The position numbers were made by a program, and so were the translations under genes. From Pectinophora gossypiella (taxonomy: Eukaryota > Arthropoda > Insecta > Lepidoptera > Gelechiidae): 64,000 nt of DNA. The notes under the pieces were generated by a model that saw only the letters and a program-made list of their open reading frames with translations, searched no databases and was not told the origin of the DNA. The stretch is taken from NCBI RefSeq assembly GCF_024362695.1, contig NC_065431.1:6690682-6754681 (forward strand), in the 5' to 3' direction. Below, in pieces: positions 44,741 through 56,200 of the stretch (its first letter is position 1; the number at the start of each line of letters is the position of its first letter).

Positions 44741-46493
44741 TAAAATGATCAACTGTCGCCACATTAGACAACACAAAAATATAAATTAATTTGTCAACAC
44801 CGGGAATCGAATCCGGGACCGTGACTAATCATTACATACCTTTAGAAAAATCTCAAGGAACAAGTTTGATATTTATTTAAGAAAATGAAGTGGTTTTTTG
44901 CCGTACACATAACTTTAATATGTATACATAAACTCACGCCTATTCCCCACCGGGGTAAGCAGAGACTACCGATGTTTTTTTGTCGTATTTATATTATTTC
45001 CTGTAACAAATGTATAAAGTATCCATTAATTAATTATTCGCTATAAATATATTAAATCAAGTGTAAGGTACAAATGTTTGTTATAAGTAAACGTGTTACG
45101 CTAAGACGAATTGGGAGTTGGCAGACTCATCGACAAGAGTTCCATACATACATAAACACACGCCCGTGATCCCTATAGGGGTGGGCAGGGCTAGAAGTAA
45201 TCAGAAGACTTGCACTTTTAATACGAAGTCCTAAGATGGATATGATGAACCGTATGATCCATCGTGTTAAGACTCGATCCCTCTGTAGGTTTTATACATG
45301 CCTACCTACATACATACATAAGATTACGCCCATTTCCCGCTGGGGTAGGCAGAGCCCACGGGATTCCTCTATCTACGATCCTGACACACGCTCGCTTCTT
45401 CCACTCTCATCAAAGACTTCACCCACGCTCGCCGGTTTAGAGTACCGGGTGTCATGGTCATAATATGCTATTTTGTCGTCTATCAAAGACCCAATAGCCG
45501 AATAACTGTCGGTAAGTGTGCACGCTCCCTTACCTAGTATCCGTCCATAGAGTTTTTATTATAATTTACATATTTTTAAGTTTTTTTTTTACATTTTTTT
45601 TTAAACTGCAGACGATTCTGTTACCATGTACGTGGATGCTACTTGATTGTAAGTTTGATATTATATTATATTGATAATTAATTATACGGTGGTGTGTTCT
45701 GAGTAAATTGAGGTTAGGTTCGACCAGTTACTGTATTTGAAAACATAAAAATATCCACCGATTGAGAACCTTTCGGTCGCTTTTGAAGCCGGTCGAAAAG
45801 CATTTTGTCTTAATTTTTTGTACAACGTGAGATCCCTGCGCTCCCCATTTGTCCGGCCAAGTAGTTAATGCCATATGCGGCAAAACTACACTAGGTCACG
45901 TCAATACAAGCAAAAATAATTACACGTAATATTGGTGCTAATTCTGTCATACACACAATCATTCTTATTATAGTTTGACAGCTGTAAAACTAGTGAACTG
46001 TCCGTTATAGAACTGTCAAATCAGTTTAAATAAGTCGCACTCAATATTTTAGTGAGATAAAAAGCTTTTCGAAAAACCATACTAGGTATCTAGTGATGTA
46101 CATAAATCATCAACGTTCTTATTCCACGAGGGTTAAAAAGGCCGCATTGAATCAATTCATGTAAAAAAAGCAATATTGCTATTTGACATTTCTTTTATAT
46201 GCGCAAATGTCAAATCGCATTGCATTTTTAGACCCCCAGATTTACTCAGAAAACAACACCGTAGGAAGTATTTTATACGTCTATACGTTTTTTTATACAA
46301 ATATTAATGTAGTTAGAGCTATGCGGTGCTTGGAACCACGCACATAGACTGTATATCTTATATTATACTTGAGTATATTCTTATACTATTGGTGCCAGTT
46401 CGGGCAATCGCCAACTTAATTATGTGACAGGACTGAAACTAGCTTTATCTCCTTCGTGCACTTATTGTAAGTGAAGGACAGCACTAGTTTAAT

Positions 46494-46782
46494 CATCATC
46501 ACCAGCCCATTAACGTCCCCACTGCTGGGGCACGGGCCTTCCCTATGGATGGATAGGTAGATCGGGCCTTAAACCACCACGCGGGCCCAGTGCGGATTGG
46601 TGGTTATCAACGACTGCTAATGCAGCCGGGACCAACGGCTTAACGTGCCTTCCGAAGTACGGAGGAGCTCGATGTGAAATCTTTTTTTTTTGAGGTCACC
46701 CATCCTATGACCGGCCTTTGCGAAAGTTGCTTAACTTCAACAATCGCAGACCGAGCGCGTTTACCGCTGCGCCACCGAGCTC
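46494..46782 (-). mobile_element. SINE family C, reversed, with 10-bp target-site duplication
   Basis: Complete reversed copy from CATCATCACCAGCCCATTAA to GCGCCACCGAGCTC. CTAGTTTAAT flanks it at 46484-46493 and 46783-46792. Confidence 0.92.
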
Positions 46783-46792
46783 CTAGTTTAAT

Positions 46793-49004
46793 AGCTGTCA
46801 TATTAATAATGTTTTTGTGTCCGCCCGAACAGGCGCCATTACTTATTTTTGTGATTTTATGTTTGTTTTGAGCCTTAGATCCTGTAGGACATGTGTGAAC
46901 GTATACATACTTACACATACATAGATTCTTATATTACCCGTAATCTTTTGGGGTGAACGTTTCTATAAATTTTAGGTCCAAAGTAAAATCACAAAACGGT
47001 GCATATTAAAAAATATATAAGTTATTTAAAACTTCAAAGCTTAGTTTAAGCTCACAAAATGAATTTTAGTTTGGCAAAAAAAGCAGTAGAAAATTGCTAC
47101 TCTAGTAACTATTTTCAGCTCTGGTAACATTTCTCAGAAATTCTAAACATGGAAGTTGAATTTTATTATGTACGAACGAATATGATTGGTTAATATCAGT
47201 ATTGCCATTTACAAAAACCAAAATAGTGTTGCCAATAATAGAAATCCATTATCTACTATTGTTTTGCCCAACTGATCAAGTCATTTTCGCGTTATATTAT
47301 TGTATAACTTATAAATGCATATTTATATGTGTTCTGCGCAACCTCTAAGTGTGTCAGTAACCTGTAGTTGGTACTTACTTCTCTGTCTGTATCGTTTCAA
47401 GTAAAATAAATCTTGGTGTCATTTGTATAAGTGTGTTTTTATTTTGGAATTATAATCATATGGGTACAATCATAAAAGGTAAATAGCATCTTTCATCATT
47501 TATATCATTTACACACAGACGATGTGTCGTCTGCAGGGCTAAGCAACGTGATAAAATCATCGATCGATTAAATAAATTTGTCGAAACCGATAAGTTTGTG
47601 TTTTCCCTAACACGTGGCAAGTAATTTTGTTCGTATTTTGATAGCACCAATCGACAAAACGATGTAATTATATCGGCAGAATCGATAAAATGACCGTGGT
47701 AAAATTTTGTCACGTTAAGGATGTTAGCCCTACTGCTTGACTGTCGGCTGCTCAGACTATCGACGTCGCCGTAAATACATGTGTACCTATGTAATTCTAT
47801 AACAAATATAATCCATGTATAAAACATGACTTAGTATCACGCTTGCATCCCCGATGGGGTAGGTAGAGGTTTATTTACAAATATAAATAAATAGGAAGTG
47901 AAGTGAGATTTGCTAATAGGTAATACTTATGACATTGTGGTGCTCGTGCCTGGCAGCATAGATTGAAATATAACCACATCTTTTAAAAGTAAAATAAATT
48001 GGGATATGTATTATATTTTTTAAATATTATTTAACTCTTAATTCGAGAATATAACAGACTACACCCAATAACTTAATCACATAGAGCTATGCCTACATGA
48101 TAATATCATACTGTACAATATTCTTTATTTTACTAAAATATGAAACATAGAATTATACATTTTCAAAACAATAAATAACTTATACACATTGGTCTATGCT
48201 ATTACATTTGGCTTTTTACATCTTTAACTATTTGTGTATCCGAACACAACTCACACATTCAAGTTTCATATATATAGCTTAATTTAAGTTGATCTGTAAT
48301 TTTTTTTAAGTTTAAGATACTCAATTTTGTTATTTTCATGTTTAAGTTCCACTTTTCGGCCAATGGTCTTGTAACCAAAGCCGCAATAAATAAAAAAAAA
48401 CAAGTTTCAAAAAAAGAACAAAATTCGAACTTGACAGTTCCATAACTGAAATATAAATTAATAAAAGTTAACTTCTAAATAAATACAGCCGTAAAGCTAT
48501 TTCACAACATTATCTTTTTCTATTTAACTTATTTACGAATTTTAAACAAGAACAATAAGTTCGATTATTTACCGCGTTTTTCCAAGACATCTCATACAAA
48601 ATCTTTAGTCATTTCTTATTTTGATGTTTAATAAAAAGTAAATAATTTGACTAGTTCTAAAGTACCCTCATTTTAGACAGTACAAAAATTAAACTACGTA
48701 GTTATAAATGGCGACCCTTGTCATTACACCCAAGCAGAATACATCTTTGACCCGTTATTATTACAGAAGCAATATAGATAGCAACATAATCCTACACCAT
48801 AATAATATCTGATCCAAATATCAAGTGACAATTATTTTTATATAGGTATGCATTTCCAACATAAGTGAATTATTTTACTTACCGGGAAGGCTTATTTCAT
48901 ATATTACAATGTAAGTAAGCAAATAAATTGCCTTTTTCATTTCATTTTTTTCATGCATCATCTGTCATTACATATTTTTGAATTTTTGTAAACCCGAACA
49001 ATGA
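46793..49004. other. AT-rich intergenic DNA
   Basis: Apart from the small MITE at 47534-47732 and short scraps, this is AT-rich sequence without repeats that I recognise and without coding signal. It separates Fas3 from the zinc-finger gene. Confidence 0.6.
47534..47732. mobile_element. MITE with AGGGCTAA ends (hAT-like?)
   Basis: AGGGCTAAGCAACGTGATAA is mirrored by TTGTCACGTTAAGGATGTTAGCCCT. ATCGATCGATTAAA and ATCGATAAAATGACC lie inside. I could not settle a target-site duplication. It accounts for a 123-residue minus-strand frame here. Confidence 0.55.
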
Positions 49005-49545
49005 GAAAATGAATAACCCGGGCCAATCAAAAAGGCATTTCGCTGATATGCAACCCGTTTGACATGTAATGTCAATTTAATTCTGTCGGGTTATACACCA
49101 ATATAGAATTTTGAGACGATTGTTTAAATTTCTGCCTAAAATTGGCGTGTTACATAAATTTTTTGCCTATCGGGTAATCACCCGTCCCTTTTCTTTTCGG
49201 CGGATAAGAAAAAGACAGGTATAACTTAAAAATATACGGGGTGTACTGGGATCAAGGCCATTATAATATAAACTGCTAAAAAATGTGTTACTTGTGCTAT
49301 GTAAGGACAGTGCAGTTCCATGCTGGAGTACTTGTCTTCAAACTAAGGTAAGGTAATCCTCTTCCATACATATATGACGGACCCAACTAGTTGGCCACCT
49401 AGTTCCGTCCACGTGCAACAGATGGCGCCACCATTCAATAATGCAGTCCTGAAACGCGCTATCGAAGTTTACACAGCGCGACGCATATATACAACATCCA
49501 ACATAATATCGATCAGATAATGAAAAAATTACCGAATTAAAAGAT

Positions 49546-49786
49546 GGGGTCACGATCTGGACGTCCGGGTTCGACTCCCAATGGGAACATTGTCGGCTAG
49601 GACATTGCAGGCTGAATCACCTGATTGTCCGAAAACGTAACATGATTCCGTGCTTCGGAGGGCACGTTTAAGCCGTTTCTCCGGCCGGGGTTACTAGCCT
49701 AAAACACTACCACCACCTAACGTAACTCCATACTCCGGTTGATTGAGGGGAGACCTGTGCCTAGCAGTGCGACGTATATAGTTTAA
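49546..49786 (+). mobile_element. SINE family A, 5'-truncated, touching the zinc-finger stop codon
   Basis: It starts inside the tRNA-like head (GGGGTCACGATCTGGACGTC), keeps the core, and ends GCGACGTATATAG about 10 bases before the zinc-finger stop, which lies on the other strand. Confidence 0.8.
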
Positions 49787-49794
49787 GTTCTAAG

Positions 49795-50259
49795 TCACAA
49801 CACATCTTCATCTTCACTACTTTCTTCACTGCAAGTTCCTTCTTTCAGCATAACCAACTCGGGCTGCATCACTATTTCTTCCTTCACTCCGGCCGTGAGG
49901 TCCTCGGGCACTATGTACTCCACGGCCTCCTCGGGCTTATTGCTGGCGTCCCAGGCCTTATTGGCGAGCGCGGCGTCCGTCTCCGAGGACATGAACTCCA
50001 CGTTTGGATGCTTCTTGGCGTAATGCCTCTGTATGTTCTGCTTGTGGGAGTAGCTCTTGGGGCAGATGTCACACTTGAAGGGCTTGTTGTCCTCCCAGTG
50101 CACCCTCATGTGGTATTTCAAGCGGCTCTCCCTCGGGAACTGTTTGTTGCACGTGTTGCACGTGAGGTGCTTCACCTTGTTGTGGTTCAGCGCGTGCCGC
50201 TGCATGTTGTGCTTGTGGGAGAACCTCTTCAAGCAGATCGGACACTCGTACGGTTGCTC
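49795..50259 (-). CDS. Zinc-finger gene, terminal exon 7 (fingers 4-6, acidic tail)
   Basis: Acceptor ccgccag, phase 0, TGA at 49797-49795. Finger 4 is YECPICLKRFSHKHNMQRH, finger 5 LTCNTCNKQFPRESRLKYH, finger 6 FKCDICPKSYSHKQNIQRH with an H-x4-H ending. About 70 further residues follow, with VKEEIVMQPE and EESSEDEDVL. A family A SINE on the opposite strand ends roughly 10 bases beyond the stop, so the 3'UTR begins in mobile DNA. Confidence 0.95.
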   Translation of the reverse strand, partial: EQPYECPICLKRFSHKHNMQRHALNHNKVKHLTCNTCNKQFPRESRLKYHMRVHWEDNKPFKCDICPKSYSHKQNIQRHYAKKHPNVEFMSSETDAALANKAWDASNKPEEAVEYIVPEDLTAGVKEEIVMQPELVMLKEGTCSEESSEDEDVL

Positions 50260-53200
50260 CTGGCGGAACAAAAGTATATTATAATACGGTATTTGACTGG
50301 GTCAAAGATAAATTCATCATCATCACCAGCCCATTAACGTCCCTACTGCTGGGGCACGGGCCTTCCCTATGGATGGATAGGGAGAACGGGCCTTAAACCA
50401 CCACGCGGGCCCAGTGCGGATTGGTGGTTATTAACGACTGCTAATGCAGCCGGGACCAACGGCTTAACGTGCCTTCCGAAGCTCGGAGGAACTCGAGATG
50501 AAAACTTTTTTTTTGTGGCCACCCATCCTATGACCGGCCTTTGGGAAAGTTGCTTAGCTTCAACAATCGCAGACCGAGCGCGTTTACCGTAGCGCCACCG
50601 AGCTCCTCAAAGATAAATTATAAAATGCTAATCTAGAAATCTTCTTCTATCGTGTGGGTTGTGAGGTGAATTACCAACCTCATCAACCCTGGTGTCAGGG
50701 TTACTATTGAGCCGCCAAAGGCTCCTGACATGGCTCATGTAATGACTACGTACTTACATCAGTAAGTAGTAACCGGGACCAACGGCTTAACGTGCCTTTC
50801 GAAGCACGGATCGTCTTACTTTCGGGCAATCAGGTGATAGTGTCTTAACCAAACTGGGACCACAAAGTAATTTTTGTGATATGTCCCCACCGGGAATCGA
50901 ACCCGGGACCTCCGGATCGTGAGTCCGACGCTCAACCACTGGACCATGGAGGCCGAATCTAGAAATAGAAGACAGTCTACGATGATCAAAAATCATTCTC
51001 ATTTTACTTTCCGACTTATTTTCGATTTTTATTTATGAATTAAGTAACAATGAGTACGACGTTTGATCGCTTTTATTGATGACGTCACAGGACTGTATTC
51101 CCATACAAACTGCAAAGAAAACTTTCGTTTTAACGTTTCGTAAAAAGTATCTTATTTGACTAGGATGTCAGATTATTGAAAGTAGGTTAGATTAAATAAA
51201 GTATTCGTATTCGTGAACCAATTCGAAGCCCCGAAGATACTAATGGAGGTGTTGGTCTATCAAATTATAATTTACTAGCTTTCGCTTTTATATATGAGTA
51301 TACAGGGTGTTAGTGATACCGAACCGAGTAATGAGGGGGATGATTCAGCTCATGATTCTGAATTAGTTATTATTTAACCCCCTGTAGTCATGAGCAATAT
51401 CATGTGCCCACTTTAGAACCCTGTCGCACTATCATATTTGACATTTAATGAGGTTTATGGTTTAATTTGTCAGAAAAGTTAATGTGACACGGTTGCAAAG
51501 TGTATACATATTAGTACTCGTGACTGTACAGGTACTCTGTAACCATAACTGTATCCACCTTGGTGTGCGTGCGCATGTGCGCGGCCAGCATGTGCGCGTT
51601 GGCCACGCGCTTGCCGCACTCGGCGCACGCCAGCGGCCGCGCCGGCGGGGCCGCGGGGCCGTGCCCGTGGCGCACCAGTGTGCACTTGTGCTTGAACCGC
51701 ATGTCGCACATCTGATAATAAAAAAAAACAAACTCACGATTCATTCTTTCAAATATATTCCTCTCAGACGACGCTTCGAGTTGAGATTTGCGCCCAACTG
51801 GCCAACGTCAGTCTTACCGGAGAGCTATCAACGCTCATTTGTCCGGCCAAGTAATTAAGGCCATTTGCGGCAAACTTACGAGAAGTCACGTCAAAAAAAA
51901 GTAGCATCGTTTCAATTTTAAATAGTATAGTTTAGTAGTATTAAACATGTATTGTTTATCCTTAGTTTCTGTTCTTTCTACTATTTTGTCATGCTGTGTA
52001 CACTATTTTTTTTTTGGATTGTAGACTAGTTCTAAACCTGTTTCGAGTTATATGATATGTGTATTGTTTACAATCTGTCTGTGTACCTTTTTAATAAAAT
52101 AAAATAAATACGCCGAGTGGCCAGCCATTCTGCCGCTCACGTCGTCACGCGTCGCGCTGTGCGACCTTTGTTAGCGCGTCCTAGGCCGCCTGTCAACGCC
52201 ACCTGTCGCACACGGACGGAACTAGCTGGCCATGTAGCCGGGCGCTGCACGTTTTAAATTTAAAGCTCACGTGAAGCTTACTTTATGTAAAAAGCTTGTT
52301 ATAAGATTAATGATTACCTAAATGATAAAAATGTCTGATATTGAATGTGTTCTTCAAGTTATTAAATAACTTGTAATGTAACATTGATGTGTTGCTGTTG
52401 CAGTTTCTTGTCATTTTTTCTAACACCATGCGAAAGGGCGTAAATTCAAAAAAGTTACATCGACCTTCAACAAGTTTATCCATGATAATTGCGTTGAATA
52501 AGTGATTCTGATTTCGTCTCACCTCACACGCGTAGGGCTTGTCCCGCTGGTGCCGCCCGGGGGGCGCCCGCAGCAGCGCCGGGCGGCGGGCCCGCGGGCC
52601 GCAGCAGCCCTGCTGGTGGCGGGACAGCGACGACGAGAACTGGAACGCCCTGCGTCAGAAGACATGTTCTGAGAGTACTGTGTCGTGTTATGATGTGAGT
52701 AAGAATTTTTAGGCTTCAGATCCATAATGGTTAGTAACAACTTACTATGTTATCAAGACACATACTGGGTACGATTGGAGAAGGTAAACCCATAATTAAA
52801 ACACATAATAACGGGTTCTTACCGCGTTTAAATGGGGATATGAGACTCCCGATATTTCGACACTGTTGCAAGTGCCATGATCACGGGATGACTGATGAGA
52901 TTGGAGTGGAGTAGGTAAATCCATAATTTTCTACGGGCAGACATATCTGTCTACCCTCTTTCTTTGCCGCTTGTTTATGTATTTGATAACGGAATGTTGG
53001 GTACCATCTGAACTCGCACCAAACTCTCTACGACAAACCGCACTCACTGTGTCCTCACGTTTCTTCACCACATTAGGCCGTTTCAATCTTTTTACAACAC
53101 CTACTACTGGATTCCACATGGTCGATAATTTGAACCCGTCTTCCCTGTCGAAATATCGGGAGTCTCATATCCCCATTTAAACGCGGTAAGAACCCGTTAT

Positions 53201-56200
53201 TATGTGTTTTAATTATGATAATAACCGCGTAAACTTAGAACAAGGTAAACCCAGCTCAGCCGATAGTGGCGGGCGGAGAGTTGCCGTCCTATACGTAGTA
53301 GTAGAGGAGCTCGGCGGCGCAGCGGTAAACGCGCTCGATCTGCGATTGTTGAAGTTAAGTAACTTTCGCAAAGGCCGGTCATAGGATGGGTGACCACAAA
53401 AAAAAAGAAGTTTTCGTCTCGAGCTCCTCCGTGCTTCGGAAGGCACGTTAAGCCGTTGGTCCCGCATTAGCATTCGTTAATAACCATCAATCCGCACTGG
53501 TCCCGCGTGGTGGTTTAAGGCCCGATCTCCCTATCCATCCATAGGGAAGGCCCGTGCCCCAGCAGTGGGGACGTTAATGGGCTGGTGATGATGACGTAGT
53601 ATTATTCTTTGTATGGTCAGGTTATATATCAATCAAGTATGTACCTCTGACTACCCCAATGGGGGTACAGTCATGCGCGTATGTATGTTATGTCGTGCCG
53701 TACTTGCCGCACTGCTGGCACGGGTAGCGGCCGGGCCGGTGCTGGCGGCACGGCCGCTGCAGCCCGCACTGCGCGCACGCGGGGGCCGCGCCGGGGGCCG
53801 CGGGGGCCACGGGGGCGGGGGCCACATCGGGGGCCGCGGCCGGCGGGGGCTCTGCAACCAGCCCGCAGCGGCGCGTGTCAACACAAACATTGCATTCCTA
53901 TTACAGACAAAATTATAAGCATCAAGTAGTTTGGGGGGTAATTTAACAATTTACTGTACACAGGATAACACAGAAACACAATATGACACCAAGAAGAGAG
54001 AATATCCAATTCTATTATTTTATAATATTTATCAGAAACCATTTATTCAACGTAATTATCATGGATAAACTTATTGAAAGTCAATGTAACATTTTTGAAT
54101 TTACGTCATTTCGCAAGGTGTTATGGCTGAGGAGAAGAAATGACAAGAAACTGCAACAGCAACACATCTTTTAAATCAATGAGGGTACATTACAAGTTAT
54201 TTAATAACTAGAGCAACACATTAAATACCAGACATTTTTATTATCTAGACAGTCATTTATTGTCCTAACGACATTTTCCTAATATTCCATTGTCCTGCAT
54301 AATCGTATTTGGTCCTACTTACTGAAAATGAATCTTAAATTAAAATAAAATAAAAATAACAAAATAATAATAATAATAAATAAAATAAAAAATAAAATAA
54401 ATAATTATATTATTATTATTAAATAAATAATAATAAATAATTATTTGTATGTCGCGTACGGGGCGAGCGGAATTTTTAAACGTCAGTTTTTTTTACAAAA
54501 AAAGCTGTTTCTTTCTCCGTCTATAGTTCTTTGATTTCTCTGATATGTTTTAAATGGTTCTCCTATGTGTGTCATTATGATTTTCACCTCTGAATGATTG
54601 TGATGTATAGCTTACCACATTTGACATTGACAGGTAGAGGAGGCGAGGAGGGCGGCGGGGACTGCGGCGGAGGGGGCGGCGGGGGCGGCCACTCCCGCTC
54701 CTGGTCGAGTTCCTCCTGGAGCACCAAACACAAAGGTTTATTTATTTATTTGGTCACTCAATGGTCACGGCTATCTGCCCTCTCTCAGTTTCAAGTTTGT
54801 CCCTCGCCCGGTCTGCTGGAAGAGATTTCTACAAGAAATAGTCTGAAGCGTTTGTTTGAATGTTGTTCTGTGTATAATAAACTGTTTAATAAATAAATGG
54901 TCTGGGCAAGCACAAGGAACATAGACACAAAAAAAAGACAGTACTCGTAAGCTTATGCTTTTCATGCAGAAGTTATTTTTTAAACATTAAAAAGAACATC
55001 TCTTAATGTAGGCTGAATGATGTTTATGCCACTACCTTCACTCACTTCACTTTTTTCATCTTCACTTATCATCAGCAGGCGCTGCACGACAACCACGCCG
55101 CCCGCTGCGCGATTTATATCGAGGGCTTCGACCATTAGACACAACAAGTGCTATCTACGTGGATAGACGTCGTACTGCTATTGGTCGAAGCCCTCGATAT
55201 AATACGCGCCGCACGCGTAGTGATTGTGAGACTGTGGTCTAACGCATTTTTTTATAATAAAAATCATTAATAATACATCCCTCACTAATAATAATGAAGT
55301 GAGGGTAGTTGCACATAAAACATCTTATAGTAAACAAACGTCCGCCTCGCAGTCATCGCGTGACCACTGTCGCCGCAGCGCGGATACAACATAGGGGAAC
55401 GTGCATACATACATAGGATCACGGCTATGTCCCGCTGGGGTACACAGAAACCACCGAATTCTATCTACTACGATCCTGACACACCACTTTTACTATTGGG
55501 AAAGTACTCGTACTTAATTAATAAGGTAATTTTGGTTGTTTAACTTATGGCGGTGAGGGTGAGCTGCCGCGCTGCCGCCAAATGACAGTTCGTGGTACCA
55601 AACAGCGGGCTTAGCACCGTAAGCACGGGACTCTTTCTCGCCGCGACAGAGATCATCTGTCTCTTTCTGTGCAGTACTGTGAGAGAGTGACGGGTGAGTC
55701 GCGCGCTAACTAGTTGGGTCCGCCACAAACTGGTAATTAGACAACTTTTGAATAATTGTGAAGTGTTAAGTGACAGGAGATCAGCTCCTCCCCCATATAA
55801 TGGTCTGTCATGGTGGAAAGGACACAATCTCTCTGTCAGTCACTTTAGCGCACAAGAGATAACCATACTTACGAGTTTAATCCACACATCGAAGGGCGAA
55901 GCCTCAGCCGCGGCAGTGGAGGACGGAGCTCCCGCGCACGGCCTGCCAAAATCCGATGTGTTATAAGCTGCCTAATATAACACAATGAGGCGAGTACACG
56001 AGTTCGAGCAACAGCGCACGACAGACCTCGACGCTAAACGTGATGAGTTGAAGGCCCGTCCCCCTGCCGCTATTCATTATAATTACCAAAACGGTGTGCT
56101 CACGTGCCCTCACTGTGCGCGGGAGTTCACTGTAAAGATAGGCTACATAAGCCATCTTCGGGCGCATCAGCGTCGTGCCGACTAGGAGTCGAAGTGGTCG

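Noticed and set aside
47456..47827. A 123-residue minus-strand frame
   Set aside because: It runs through a small MITE with mirrored AGGGCTAA ends and has no recognisable protein pattern.
53613..53929. Long Arg/Ala/Gly-rich plus-strand frames over zinc-finger exon 4 (likewise 54594-54896, 61746-62020, 62452-62742, 63621-63914)
   Set aside because: They are shadows of GC-rich minus-strand exons; only the minus-strand frames agree in phase and splice sites.
55985..56185. C2H2-like 66-residue frame as part of the zinc-finger gene
   Set aside because: Opposite strand, a single knuckle at the extreme C-terminus and an AATC tail, which point to a LINE 3' end.
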